From the NCBI GenBank assembly GCA_964579765.1, contig CAZOIK010000235.1, positions 1 to 9,830 of the forward strand: a DNA stretch of 9,830 nt, read 5' to 3'. The notes beneath the pieces are model-generated. The model made no database searches, was not told where the DNA came from, and saw nothing but the letters and a program-made list of their open reading frames with translations. Both the position numbers and the translations under genes were made by a program. Numbering within the stretch: position 1 is the first letter of the stretch; each line of letters opens with the position of its first letter. Positions 1 to 6,529 of the stretch are shown one piece after another. The DNA comes from DATNBT01 sp964579765. GTDB lineage: Bacteria > Acidobacteriota > Vicinamibacteria > Vicinamibacterales > CAVVIG01.

Positions 1-652
1 TCAGCCAGCGCAGGGACGGCGTGTGTTTGACCTCGACGCGCGTGAATCCAGACGCGCGCAGCATCTGCTTCAGCGCCTCCATCGTCGGCTCGGCCGAGAA
101 CTCGTACTTGAGCCCGGCCTCGAGGCCGTCGCCGGGAAAGAAGCTGACGAGCGGATATCGCTCGTGGACGGCCGGCACGAGCGCGTGCGTTTCGAGGATG
201 AGCGTCCCCGTTGTCACCGACCGGATGCGATCGAGCACGGCGATGGGCGAGCGGAGGTGATAGAAGACGCCGAGACAGAGGACGACGTCGAACGTGCCGA
301 GCGCCTCGGGCGTGATGTCTTCGGCCGCGCACCGCTGGTGCTCGACCTTCGAGTTCAGCATCTCGTGCGCGAGCAGAAAGCCCTGCTTGCCGTAGGTGTC
401 CCACGAATAGGTGTCGATGGCGAGCACGCGCTTCGCCCCGCGGCGTTCGCACTCGAACGAGAAGAAGCCGTCCCAGGCGCCGATGTCGAGGACGGTCTTG
501 CCGGTGAGGTCCTGGGGAATCTGGAGGAATTTCAGGCGGCGCTCGAAGCGCCGCCTGACGTGCCACTGAGGACGGGTCTGGATGCCACCGAGCGTGAGCG
601 GGTGGCACCAGGTGATGGCGTTGATACGCTGTTGAAGCGTCGCGGCGTCCAC
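1..652 (-). CDS. CmoB-like (DUF1698) SAM-dependent methyltransferase, C-terminus beyond window
   Basis: A minus-strand frame stays open from a GTG at 652-650 to the window edge, giving 217 visible residues. It reads as a class I SAM-dependent methyltransferase close to the CmoB/DUF1698 group. LDIGAWDGFF (55-64) is the glycine-rich SAM motif I, AID (78-80) ends with the usual acidic ribose-binding residue, and LCLGVFYHLRSP (125-136) is the motif IV region typical of CmoB-like enzymes. The N-terminal TLQQRINAITWCHPLTLGGIQT (5-26) resembles the start of this family, where a short helix and a W-[YC]-H stretch precede the Rossmann fold. GTG is chosen because no ATG lies in frame nearby and it puts the family start at residue 5. 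No clear Shine-Dalgarno precedes it. It begins 17 nt after the aldehyde dehydrogenase stop, so the two are probably cotranscribed. True CmoB makes cmo5U34 in tRNA, but many relatives modify other substrates. The substrate here is unknown. Confidence 0.85.
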   Translation of the reverse strand, partial: MDAATLQQRINAITWCHPLTLGGIQTRPQWHVRRRFERRLKFLQIPQDLTGKTVLDIGAWDGFFSFECERRGAKRVLAIDTYSWDTYGKQGFLLAHEMLNSKVEHQRCAAEDITPEALGTFDVVLCLGVFYHLRSPIAVLDRIRSVTTGTLILETHALVPAVHERYPLVSFFPGDGLEAGLKYEFSAEPTMEALKQMLRASGFTRVEVKHTPSLRWL

Positions 653-669
653 AGCGTACCGGGGCGAAC

Positions 670-2064
670 CTATGCCCAGATCTCGGCGTCGGTCGGCACC
701 CGCTTGTTCGTGATGACCTTGCCGATCCGCGAGACGTTCATCAGGTGCTTGTAGTCGAGGTTCTCGGAGATCGAGTTGCCGCCCCACGATCCGCACCCGA
801 GCGTCGTCGTCGGCGCGAAGCCGTTGGTGAGCGAGCCGCCCGCGGTGAACGAGCTCGCCTGGTTGACGACGAGCCGGCTGACCGGCAGCTCGACGCCCGC
901 GTTGCGGATGTGCGCTTCCGTGTTCGAATGCAGGGCCGCCGAGTGACCCGCGCCCTCGACGAGCAGGTTCGCTTTCGCCGCGGCGACCGCCTCCTGGAAG
1001 GTCTTATAGGGCAGGATCGCGACGACGGGGCAGAGCTTCTCTTTCGCGAGGACGTCCTTCGTGCCGGCGCCCTCGGCTGGCAGCAGGATGATGCGCGCGC
1101 CCTCGGGCACGTCGATCCCGGCGAGCTGGCCGACCTGGCGCGGCGACTTGCCGACGACGTCCTTGTTCAGATGTCCGCCGGGGAAGACGACCTCGCGCAG
1201 CTTCTGAATCTGCGCCTTGTCTTCCGTGTACCAGACTTTGCCCGTGGCCATGAACGCCTTGAGCACGTCCTGGTACTTCTCTTCGGGCGCGAGGACGAAC
1301 TGCTCGTGCGAGCAGATGATGCCGTTGTCGAACGACGCGCCGAGGACGATCTTCTCGGCCGCGTCCTTGAGATCGACGTCGCGGTCGATGATGACCGGGA
1401 CGTTGCCGGCGCCGACGCCGAACGAGGGCCGGCCTGAGGAATACGCCGACTTCACCATCGCGCCGCCGCCGGTCGCGACGACGACGTCCACCGCCTTCAT
1501 CAGCTCCTGCGTCGTCTCGATGGAGCCCTTGACGACGGTCTGGACGAGGTTGTCGGGGCCGCCGTGCGCCTTGACGATCTTCATGAAGGCGTCGGTCAGG
1601 TGGACAGTGTGCTTTTCGGCCTTGGGATGCGGCGCGAAGATGATGGCGTTGCCCGTCTTGAGCGCGAACATCGCGTTGCACATCGGCGTGACGGTGGGGT
1701 TGGTGACCGGGGTCACGGCGCCCACCACGCCCATCGGCTTCGCGACGTACACGAGGTTCGTGTCCGCGTCCTCGCCGATGATGCCGCGCGACTTCTTGCC
1801 CTTGAGGCTGTTCCAGATCACACGGGCCTTGCCCTTGTTCTTCAGCACCTTATCGTCGTAGACGCCGAGCCCGGTTTCGTCCACCGCCATGCGGGCGAGC
1901 ATTTCGGCGTTGTCGTAGACGTACTTGCCGATGTCCTTCACGACGGCATCGACCTGCTCCTGGGTGAAGTTCTCGAACGCCGCCTGGGCGACCCTGGCTT
2001 TTGCGACGAGCTGCTTCACCTGGGTGTCGGCGACGACGGGCGGTTCCTGAACGCATTCATTCAT
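670..2064 (-). CDS. CoA-acylating aldehyde dehydrogenase (EutE/PduP/SauS/AdhE-N type)
   Basis: This 464-residue protein belongs to the acylating branch of the aldehyde dehydrogenase superfamily, which oxidises an aldehyde with NAD(P)+ and CoA to acyl-CoA (or runs in reverse). The catalytic cysteine is Cys251 in FDNGIICSHEQ (245-255), close to the [DN]xG[TI]ICxxEQ signature of AdhE, EutE and SauS. PVTNPT (119-124) carries the conserved Asn, ATGGGAMV (197-204) and FGVGAGNVP (215-223) are cofactor-binding loops, and CGSWGGNS near the C-terminus also fits the family. Length matches stand-alone members, so it is not an AdhE fusion. The N-terminus shows no obvious microcompartment-targeting extension, and no shell genes are visible. 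The ATG at 2064 has a GAGGGA ribosome site at 2077-2072 and a TATAAT box at 2108-2103. Acetaldehyde, propionaldehyde, succinate semialdehyde and sulfoacetaldehyde are all possible substrates; sequence alone does not choose between them. The methyltransferase follows 17 nt downstream. Confidence 0.9.
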   Translation of the reverse strand: MNECVQEPPVVADTQVKQLVAKARVAQAAFENFTQEQVDAVVKDIGKYVYDNAEMLARMAVDETGLGVYDDKVLKNKGKARVIWNSLKGKKSRGIIGEDADTNLVYVAKPMGVVGAVTPVTNPTVTPMCNAMFALKTGNAIIFAPHPKAEKHTVHLTDAFMKIVKAHGGPDNLVQTVVKGSIETTQELMKAVDVVVATGGGAMVKSAYSSGRPSFGVGAGNVPVIIDRDVDLKDAAEKIVLGASFDNGIICSHEQFVLAPEEKYQDVLKAFMATGKVWYTEDKAQIQKLREVVFPGGHLNKDVVGKSPRQVGQLAGIDVPEGARIILLPAEGAGTKDVLAKEKLCPVVAILPYKTFQEAVAAAKANLLVEGAGHSAALHSNTEAHIRNAGVELPVSRLVVNQASSFTAGGSLTNGFAPTTTLGCGSWGGNSISENLDYKHLMNVSRIGKVITNKRVPTDAEIWA

Positions 2065-2102
2065 GACGGTTTCCCTCGAAAAAATCGCGCGGACAAGGTG
2101 GA

Positions 2103-2108
2103 ATTATA
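2103..2108 (-). promoter_or_regulatory. Putative -10 box (TATAAT) for the aldehyde dehydrogenase operon
   Basis: On the minus strand a perfect TATAAT lies at 2108-2103 in otherwise GC-rich sequence. Transcription would start near 2096, leaving a leader of about 32 nt that includes GAGGGA at 2077-2072, eight bases before the ATG. At a 17-nt spacing the -35 position falls inside the neighbouring hairpin and reads CTGCAA, only 3 of 6 against TTGACA, so the -35 is weak or an activator is needed. The box implies the dehydrogenase and methyltransferase form a unit separate from the upstream peptidase. Confidence 0.5.
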
Positions 2109-2121
2109 CCTCTCGTATTGC

Positions 2122-2205
2122 AGGATTGCAGAATGGCAGGATTGCAGAACGGCACGATTGGAGGATCAATCCTGCGATTCTGCAATCCCGCCCTTCTGCA
2201 ATTCT
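2122..2205. repeat. Long interrupted inverted repeat built from 16-nt tandem units
   Basis: Bases 2122-2160 pair with 2167-2205 around a 6-nt loop (GAGGAT, 2161-2166). Of 39 opposed positions, 33 are Watson-Crick and one is G-T. Each arm holds two copies of a 16-nt unit: GGATTGCAGAATGGCA at 2123-2138 and GGATTGCAGAACGGCA at 2139-2154, with diverged reverse complements in the right arm. It lies exactly at the end of the S46 peptidase gene, touching its stop codon (2204-2206), and just upstream of the dehydrogenase -10 box. In the minus-strand transcript it would form a strong 3' stem-loop. There is no following U-run, so a classical intrinsic terminator is not supported. mRNA 3'-end protection, Rho-assisted termination or a dispersed REP-like element are all possible. 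Confidence 0.8.
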
Positions 2206-4264
2206 ATTGTCCTTCCAACTCGTCGGCCAGCGGGCCCGCCTCGTAGATCGTCCGCAGCGCGTGGACGATGGCGCCGGCATGGACGGCGACCGAGCGGTTT
2301 CGCGCGCCGTCGTAGACGAAGCGGCCCACGAGGCTCTCGATGTTGCCGTCGAAGATGAGGCCCACGAGCTCGCCCGCGCGGTTGACGACCGGAGACCCTG
2401 AGTTGCCGCCGATGATGTCGTTGGTCGTGACGAAGTCGAGCGGCGTCGTCATGTTCACCTGCGCGCGCTTCGCGTTGAATCGCGGCGTGAGCTGGAACGG
2501 CGGCTTGTCGTCGAAGTCCGCCGACCGCCCGTAAAGCCCGTAGAACGTCGTCTTGTAGGGCGCCTTCGTGCCGTTCATCGGATACCCGTCCACCGTGCCG
2601 TAGGAGAGCCGGAGCGTGAAGGTCGCGTCGGGGTAGACCGCCGTGCCGGACACCGCGAACCGCGCCTGCCCGACCTGCCGGCGCGCCGCGGAGATGACGC
2701 TCGTCACGTCGCGATCGCGCAGCTTCTGGGCGGCGCGCGCCAGTGGATCGAGCGCGCGACCCAGCACGATGAGGGGATCGCTCGACGCGTTGATCGCGGC
2801 GGCACCGCCGTCGAGCAGCATCTTGCGATAGGCCTGGTTGCCGAGCTTCGTACCGCCAATCAGCGCCGCGGCGGCCTGATCGGACGTCCTGCTGCCGAGC
2901 GTCGCCTTGACGAACGGGTCGTTCGCCCCGAGCTCCTCGCGCGACTCCTGCAGCGAGTCGGCCAACAGCGCGGTTTCGAGCGCCGGATAGTATGGGGCAG
3001 GCGACGACAGCTCGAACTTCAGCGTCGGCAGCTGCGCGTCGTGGAAACCGTCGAGGCGGTCCGGGTCGGGCTTGCCGGTTTCCTCAGCATATTGGACGAG
3101 CAGGAGGCCGAGCGGCGCGAGCGACGACCCGCGCAGCTGCGCGAAGCGTTCGGTCTTGTACTGCCGCCGGTGGATCTGCTCGGCGCGTGCGATGGCGGCC
3201 CACGCGCCTCCGTACTTCGCCTGCAGATCCGGTGAGGCGCCGACACGCGCGCGCAGCGCGTTCTCGTCGGCCGTCTTCTTCGCCATGATCGCCGGGTCCT
3301 TCAAGCCGTCGTATTCGCCCGTGTACGCCTTCAGCGCGTTCTCGAGGGCGAAGATCAGGCCGTTGGCCTGCCGCGCCTGCTCCGCGCCTTGCGCGGCGTA
3401 CTTGCGCAGCGCCGCGATCCGGCGGCGCACCACCTGGAGGTTGATCGGGTAGATCACGTCGCGGTCGGTCTCGAGCTCGGCGACCGTGTCGTCGCGATCG
3501 GTCGAGCCGGGATGGCCGGTGACGAACACGAGCTCCTGATCGGCCGCGCCGTGGGCATTCCACTTCAGGTAGTTTTCCGAGTGGACGGGCTGGCCGTTCT
3601 CGTAGACGCGGAAGATCGCGAAGTCGAGGTCGTAGCGCGGATACGTGAAGTTGTCCGGGTCGCCCCCGAAGAACGCCATCTGCTGCTCGGGCGCGAACAC
3701 GAGCCGGACGTCCGTGTATTTCTTATAGCGGTAGAGCCAGTACTGCGCGCCCTGATAGAGCGTCACCGAGTCGCAGCGCAGCTTCGTCGCGTCCACGCAC
3801 TCCTTCTGAATGCGGGCGATCTCGGCCTTGCGCGCCTCGAGCGCGGCTTCCGGGCTCGAGGCCTTCTCGGCCGCGCCGGTCACGCGCGCGGTGACGTCTT
3901 CGGTGGACGTCAGCACGTCGAGCTCGGCGTCCGCGGACTTGAGCTCGTCGGCGCGCGTGCGCGCGTAGAATCCGTCGGCCACGTAGTTCTTCTGCGGCGT
4001 CGAGATCTTCTCCAGCTGCTCGAGCGCGACGTGGTGGTTCGTCAGGACGAGGCCGTTCGGCGAGACGAACGAGCCGGAGCCCTCCGGGAACCTGACGCTC
4101 GACAACCGCAGATGATCGAGCCAGGGCTGCGTGATCGCAAAGCCGTAGCGCTGCTGAACCTGCTGGGTGGGTGGGTGATCGAACGTCCACATCCCCTCGT
4201 CGGCCTGCAGCGTGACCGACGCGACGACGGCGAGCGTGGTGAGAAGAGTGCGCGTTCGTGTCAT
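2204..4264 (-). CDS. Secreted S46-family dipeptidyl-peptidase (DPP7/DPP11 type)
   Basis: The 686-residue product is a peptidase of MEROPS family S46, which removes dipeptides from the N-termini of oligopeptides in the periplasm. A signal peptide is visible (TRTR, then a hydrophobic core, probable cut after Ala21 before DEGMW, a typical S46 mature start). The chymotrypsin-like triad can be placed: NHH at 76-78 (His78 as the likely catalytic His), Asp214 in PRYDLDFAIF after GGDPDNFTYP, and Ser622 in GNSGSP (620-625). Between them lies the long helical domain characteristic of the family. From memory of the P. gingivalis enzymes, the residue 18 after the catalytic Ser is Gly in DPP7 (hydrophobic P1) and Arg in DPP11 (acidic P1). 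Here it is Gly640 in IFDGN, favouring DPP7-like specificity. Its ATG overlaps the upstream glycosyltransferase stop as ATGA (4264-4261), implying translational coupling. A strong hairpin follows the stop. Confidence 0.93.
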   Translation of the reverse strand: MTRTRTLLTTLAVVASVTLQADEGMWTFDHPPTQQVQQRYGFAITQPWLDHLRLSSVRFPEGSGSFVSPNGLVLTNHHVALEQLEKISTPQKNYVADGFYARTRADELKSADAELDVLTSTEDVTARVTGAAEKASSPEAALEARKAEIARIQKECVDATKLRCDSVTLYQGAQYWLYRYKKYTDVRLVFAPEQQMAFFGGDPDNFTYPRYDLDFAIFRVYENGQPVHSENYLKWNAHGAADQELVFVTGHPGSTDRDDTVAELETDRDVIYPINLQVVRRRIAALRKYAAQGAEQARQANGLIFALENALKAYTGEYDGLKDPAIMAKKTADENALRARVGASPDLQAKYGGAWAAIARAEQIHRRQYKTERFAQLRGSSLAPLGLLLVQYAEETGKPDPDRLDGFHDAQLPTLKFELSSPAPYYPALETALLADSLQESREELGANDPFVKATLGSRTSDQAAAALIGGTKLGNQAYRKMLLDGGAAAINASSDPLIVLGRALDPLARAAQKLRDRDVTSVISAARRQVGQARFAVSGTAVYPDATFTLRLSYGTVDGYPMNGTKAPYKTTFYGLYGRSADFDDKPPFQLTPRFNAKRAQVNMTTPLDFVTTNDIIGGNSGSPVVNRAGELVGLIFDGNIESLVGRFVYDGARNRSVAVHAGAIVHALRTIYEAGPLADELEGQ

Positions 4265-5907
4265 GGCCCGATTTTACGGCTGACGACGACGAACCGTGTT
4301 GGCGTTTCGCGCCGGCGCCAGAGCGCGCGGCCCGACGTCACCCACATGCCCTCGCGCTCGTAGTCCACCTGGAGCGGCAGGCCCTGCGCGGTCAGCTCGT
4401 CGAAGTACTGGCTCGTCATGACGGCATACGCGGACGTCGGGTCGGCGAAAAACGCCCGCGCTTCCTCGGCCCCGTCCATGTGCGAGGTGTGACGGTCCAC
4501 GTAGAACCGGAACGCGGTGCTCCAGCGGTTGAGACGGTAGGTGCCGACGCGCACGCCTGGCGCGCTGTGCTGCGCGACCCACTGCGCGGCGTCGGGCACG
4601 ACCTTGCGTTGCTCGAGCGCGGGCAACACCCAGATGATGGCCGCCGCGTACGTCGCGGCCATCGCCGCGAGCGTCACCCAGGGTACCGACGGCAGCGTGC
4701 TCCTGCCCACGTTCACACGCGCCGTCACAACGATCCCCGCGACGAGCATGACGACCGGCGCGAGGATCGCGGCGTTCGGAAGAGCGAGCCGCGCGATCAT
4801 GAAGTAACCGCCGCCCGTGCCGGCGATGACGAGCACCGGTCCGACGGTCATCGCGCCGAGGCGCGCGCCGGCATGGCGCGCGCCCTCCGGGCGCGGGCGG
4901 ATGTCCGTCCACGCGCGCGCGCAGAGCAAGCACAGCGCGGGAGCCGCCGGAAACACGTAGTGATCGAGCTTGAACCGTGACAGCGTGAAGAAGCCGACGA
5001 TGGCCGCGGTCCAGCACCACAAGAGGAGTTCGACCGCGTCGTTCGATCGATCGCGCCACTGCGCCCGGGCGTCGTCCCAGAAACGGCCAATCGCCAGGCC
5101 CGTCCACGGCAGCAGCCCGGCGCCGAGCACGCGGAAATAGAACAACGGATCGAATCGTGTGTTGAAACGGTTCGCCGCGAAGAGGCTGACGTTCTCGTTC
5201 AGGAAATAACCCTGCACGAAGGCGTCGCCGAAGCGCAGCCACATGTAGACGAACCAGGGCACCGAGAGCGCGACGACGAGGACGGCGCCGGTGACGAACC
5301 GCAGTCGCAGCAGCCGGCGTCTAAGCTCGGCGGACGCGAGGAGGGCGAGTGCGAACGTCAGGCCGCACAGCGCCAGCGCGAGCGGACCTTTCGTCAGCAC
5401 GGCGAGCGCGAGGAGCACGTACGCGGGCCACTGCAGGTGCGGTCGGTCCTTCAGCGCGGCGACCGCGAGCAGCGACGCGCCCCCGAAGAGGAACGCCGTG
5501 AAGACCATGTCGAGGATCGCGTAGCGGGCAAGCGCGAACACGGGCGGGCTTGCGGCCAGCAGCAGCGCCGCCACGAAGCCGACCTCGAACGAGACGAGCG
5601 CCGTGCCGACCCACGCCGTCGTCGCGACGAGGGCGACGCCGGCAAGCGCCGGTGCGAGCCGGGCGCCGAGCTCGTTCTGGCCGGCGAGCGCCATGCCGGC
5701 GGCCTGGACCCAGTAGAAGAGGATCGGCTTGTCGAAGAACGGCTGCTCGTTGTACGACGGCGCGAGCCAGTCGCCGGTCCGCAGCACTTCGCGCGACGTC
5801 TCGGCGTAAATCGCTTCATCGGGATCCCAGAAGCTGGCGCGGCCGAGCTGCCAGAACAGGACGACGAACAGGAGCGCCGCGAGGCCGCTGATGCGGAGGA
5901 TGCGCAA
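4261..5907 (-). CDS. ArnT/PMT-type membrane glycosyltransferase (GT83/GT39-like)
   Basis: This 548-residue polytopic protein looks like a GT-C glycosyltransferase, which moves a sugar from a polyprenyl-phosphate carrier to a lipid or protein on the outer face of the inner membrane. The first helix (about 5-22) is followed by the family's acidic loop FWDPDEAIYAETSREVL (26-42), with Asp30-Glu31 at the position of the catalytic acidic residue in ArnT. QPFFDKPILFYW (55-66), ARYAILD, LTKGPLAL, the VPWF segment and SRFKLDHYVFP also match ArnT-like proteins. About a dozen membrane segments fill roughly the first 430 residues, followed by a soluble C-terminal region. The start must be TTG at 5907: an in-frame TAG lies three codons upstream and no ATG follows until residue 72. 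The gene overlaps the S46 peptidase by 4 nt. Neither acceptor nor donor sugar can be deduced; arabinose-lipid A transfer should not be assumed. Confidence 0.88.
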   Translation of the reverse strand: MRILRISGLAALLFVVLFWQLGRASFWDPDEAIYAETSREVLRTGDWLAPSYNEQPFFDKPILFYWVQAAGMALAGQNELGARLAPALAGVALVATTAWVGTALVSFEVGFVAALLLAASPPVFALARYAILDMVFTAFLFGGASLLAVAALKDRPHLQWPAYVLLALAVLTKGPLALALCGLTFALALLASAELRRRLLRLRFVTGAVLVVALSVPWFVYMWLRFGDAFVQGYFLNENVSLFAANRFNTRFDPLFYFRVLGAGLLPWTGLAIGRFWDDARAQWRDRSNDAVELLLWCWTAAIVGFFTLSRFKLDHYVFPAAPALCLLCARAWTDIRPRPEGARHAGARLGAMTVGPVLVIAGTGGGYFMIARLALPNAAILAPVVMLVAGIVVTARVNVGRSTLPSVPWVTLAAMAATYAAAIIWVLPALEQRKVVPDAAQWVAQHSAPGVRVGTYRLNRWSTAFRFYVDRHTSHMDGAEEARAFFADPTSAYAVMTSQYFDELTAQGLPLQVDYEREGMWVTSGRALWRRRETPTRFVVVSRKIGP

Positions 5908-5914
5908 ACCGCGC

Positions 5915-5921
5915 TATCTTA
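5915..5921. promoter_or_regulatory. Symmetric -10-like element TATCTTA in the glycosyltransferase/DinB divergent gap
   Basis: The only AT-rich spot in the 35-bp divergent gap is TATCTTA, inside the perfect small palindrome GCTA-TCT-TAGC (5913-5923). Read forward it gives TATCTT for the DinB gene, with a start near 5927 ahead of AAGGAGGAG. Read in reverse it gives TAAGAT for the glycosyltransferase, with a start near 5909, only about two bases before the TTG. No convincing -35 is seen on either strand. TANNNTA symmetry is known to permit divergent transcription from one site, but use of this one is inferred. Confidence 0.35.
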
Positions 5922-5942
5922 GCCCACACCGAAGGAGGAGTT

Positions 5943-6443
5943 ATGTCTGCGACCGCAGCGATGATTCAGGAGTTCGAACAGGAAAGCGCCACGACGCGCC
6001 GCGTGCTCGAGCGCGTGCCCACGGAGAAGCTCGCGTGGAAGCCGCACGACAAGTCGATGTCGCTCGGCGCGCTGGCCGTGCACGTCGCGCAGGTGCCCGG
6101 CTTCATCACCGACTGGGCCGTGCAGGATTCGGTGACGGCGTCGGGCGGAAGCCATCCCGAGCCGAAGAGCACCGCCGAGATTCTCGCGATTCATGACGCC
6201 AGCGTCTCCAAGGCGAAGGCGAACATGTCGGCGGTCGGCGACGCGAATCTCGGCAAGATGTGGGAGTTCAAGACGCCCGACGGCCACACGATCATGAAGA
6301 TGCCGAAGGGCGCGCTCCTGCGCAGCGTCGCGCTGAACCACTGGTATCACCACCGTGGCCAGCTCTCGGTCTATCTGCGGCTGCTGAACGTGCCGGTGCC
6401 GTCGATCTACGGTCCGAGCGCCGACGAACAGCCGGCGAGATAG
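5943..6443 (+). CDS. DinB-superfamily (DinB/YfiT-like) putative metal-dependent protein
   Basis: The 166-residue product has the layout of the DinB four-helix bundle, a fold shared with bacillithiol and mycothiol S-transferases and maleylpyruvate isomerase-like enzymes. The three metal-ligand histidines can be identified: His47 in LAVHVAQ, then His133 and His137 in LNHWYHHRGQ (131-140), the HxxxHRGQ signature near the C-terminus. The N-terminal region, with an acidic helix, VLERVPTEKLAWKPH and SLGALAVH, also matches the family. The ATG at 5943 has the best ribosome site in the window, AAGGAGGAG at 5932-5940, so the start is secure. The gene stands alone on the plus strand, divergent from the glycosyltransferase and convergent with the KimA-like permease. 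Family members act in thiol transfer, detoxification or stress, but the reaction here cannot be named. No link to DNA damage should be read from the name. Confidence 0.9.
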   Translation: MSATAAMIQEFEQESATTRRVLERVPTEKLAWKPHDKSMSLGALAVHVAQVPGFITDWAVQDSVTASGGSHPEPKSTAEILAIHDASVSKAKANMSAVGDANLGKMWEFKTPDGHTIMKMPKGALLRSVALNHWYHHRGQLSVYLRLLNVPVPSIYGPSADEQPAR

Positions 6444-6452
6444 GGATGTTCC

Positions 6453-6473
6453 GGCGATCCTGAAAGGGTCGCC
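6453..6473. repeat. Short hairpin just downstream of the DinB-family gene
   Basis: GGCGATCC (6453-6460), loop TGAAA, and GGGTCGCC (6466-6473) form an 8-bp stem with one G-T pair, nine bases after the DinB stop. A CCCTAC word follows the stem, and the same word recurs at 6484-6489. No T-run follows, so it is a weak candidate for an intrinsic terminator. Its form, with GGCGA-type arms and CCCTAC at the edge, suggests a short dispersed palindrome rather than a gene-specific signal. Confidence 0.5.
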
Positions 6474-6501
6474 CTACGAACGGCCCTACAGCCGCGTACA
6501 T

Positions 6502-6529
6502 GTGGAGGCCGGCTTCAGCCGGCCTTCAC
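6502..6529. repeat. Palindromic hairpin between convergent genes
   Basis: GTGGAGGCCGGC (6502-6513), loop TTCA, and GCCGGCCTTCAC (6518-6529) form a 12-bp stem, all Watson-Crick except one G-T. The inner eight pairs, AGGCCGGC/GCCGGCCT, are perfect. It covers the stop codon of the KimA-like permease (6526-6528 on the minus strand) and lies 58 bases past the DinB stop. It could protect or end transcripts from both convergent genes, but neither strand shows a U-tract after it. It may also be a dispersed intergenic palindrome. Confidence 0.65.

Noticed and set aside
23..754. A 243-codon plus-strand frame at the left end
   Set aside because: It lies opposite the methyltransferase and the end of the aldehyde dehydrogenase, has shadow-like composition and no recognisable motif. 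The minus strand holds SAM-binding motifs.
2122..2205. Reading the long hairpin as a CRISPR fragment or an intrinsic terminator
   Set aside because: The units are arranged as an inverted pair without spacers, so it is not CRISPR. No U-run follows on either strand, so an intrinsic terminator is not supported.
3389..4363. A 324-codon plus-strand frame opposite the S46 peptidase
   Set aside because: The composition is repetitive Arg/Val/Glu/Gly antisense, without homology features or a ribosome site.
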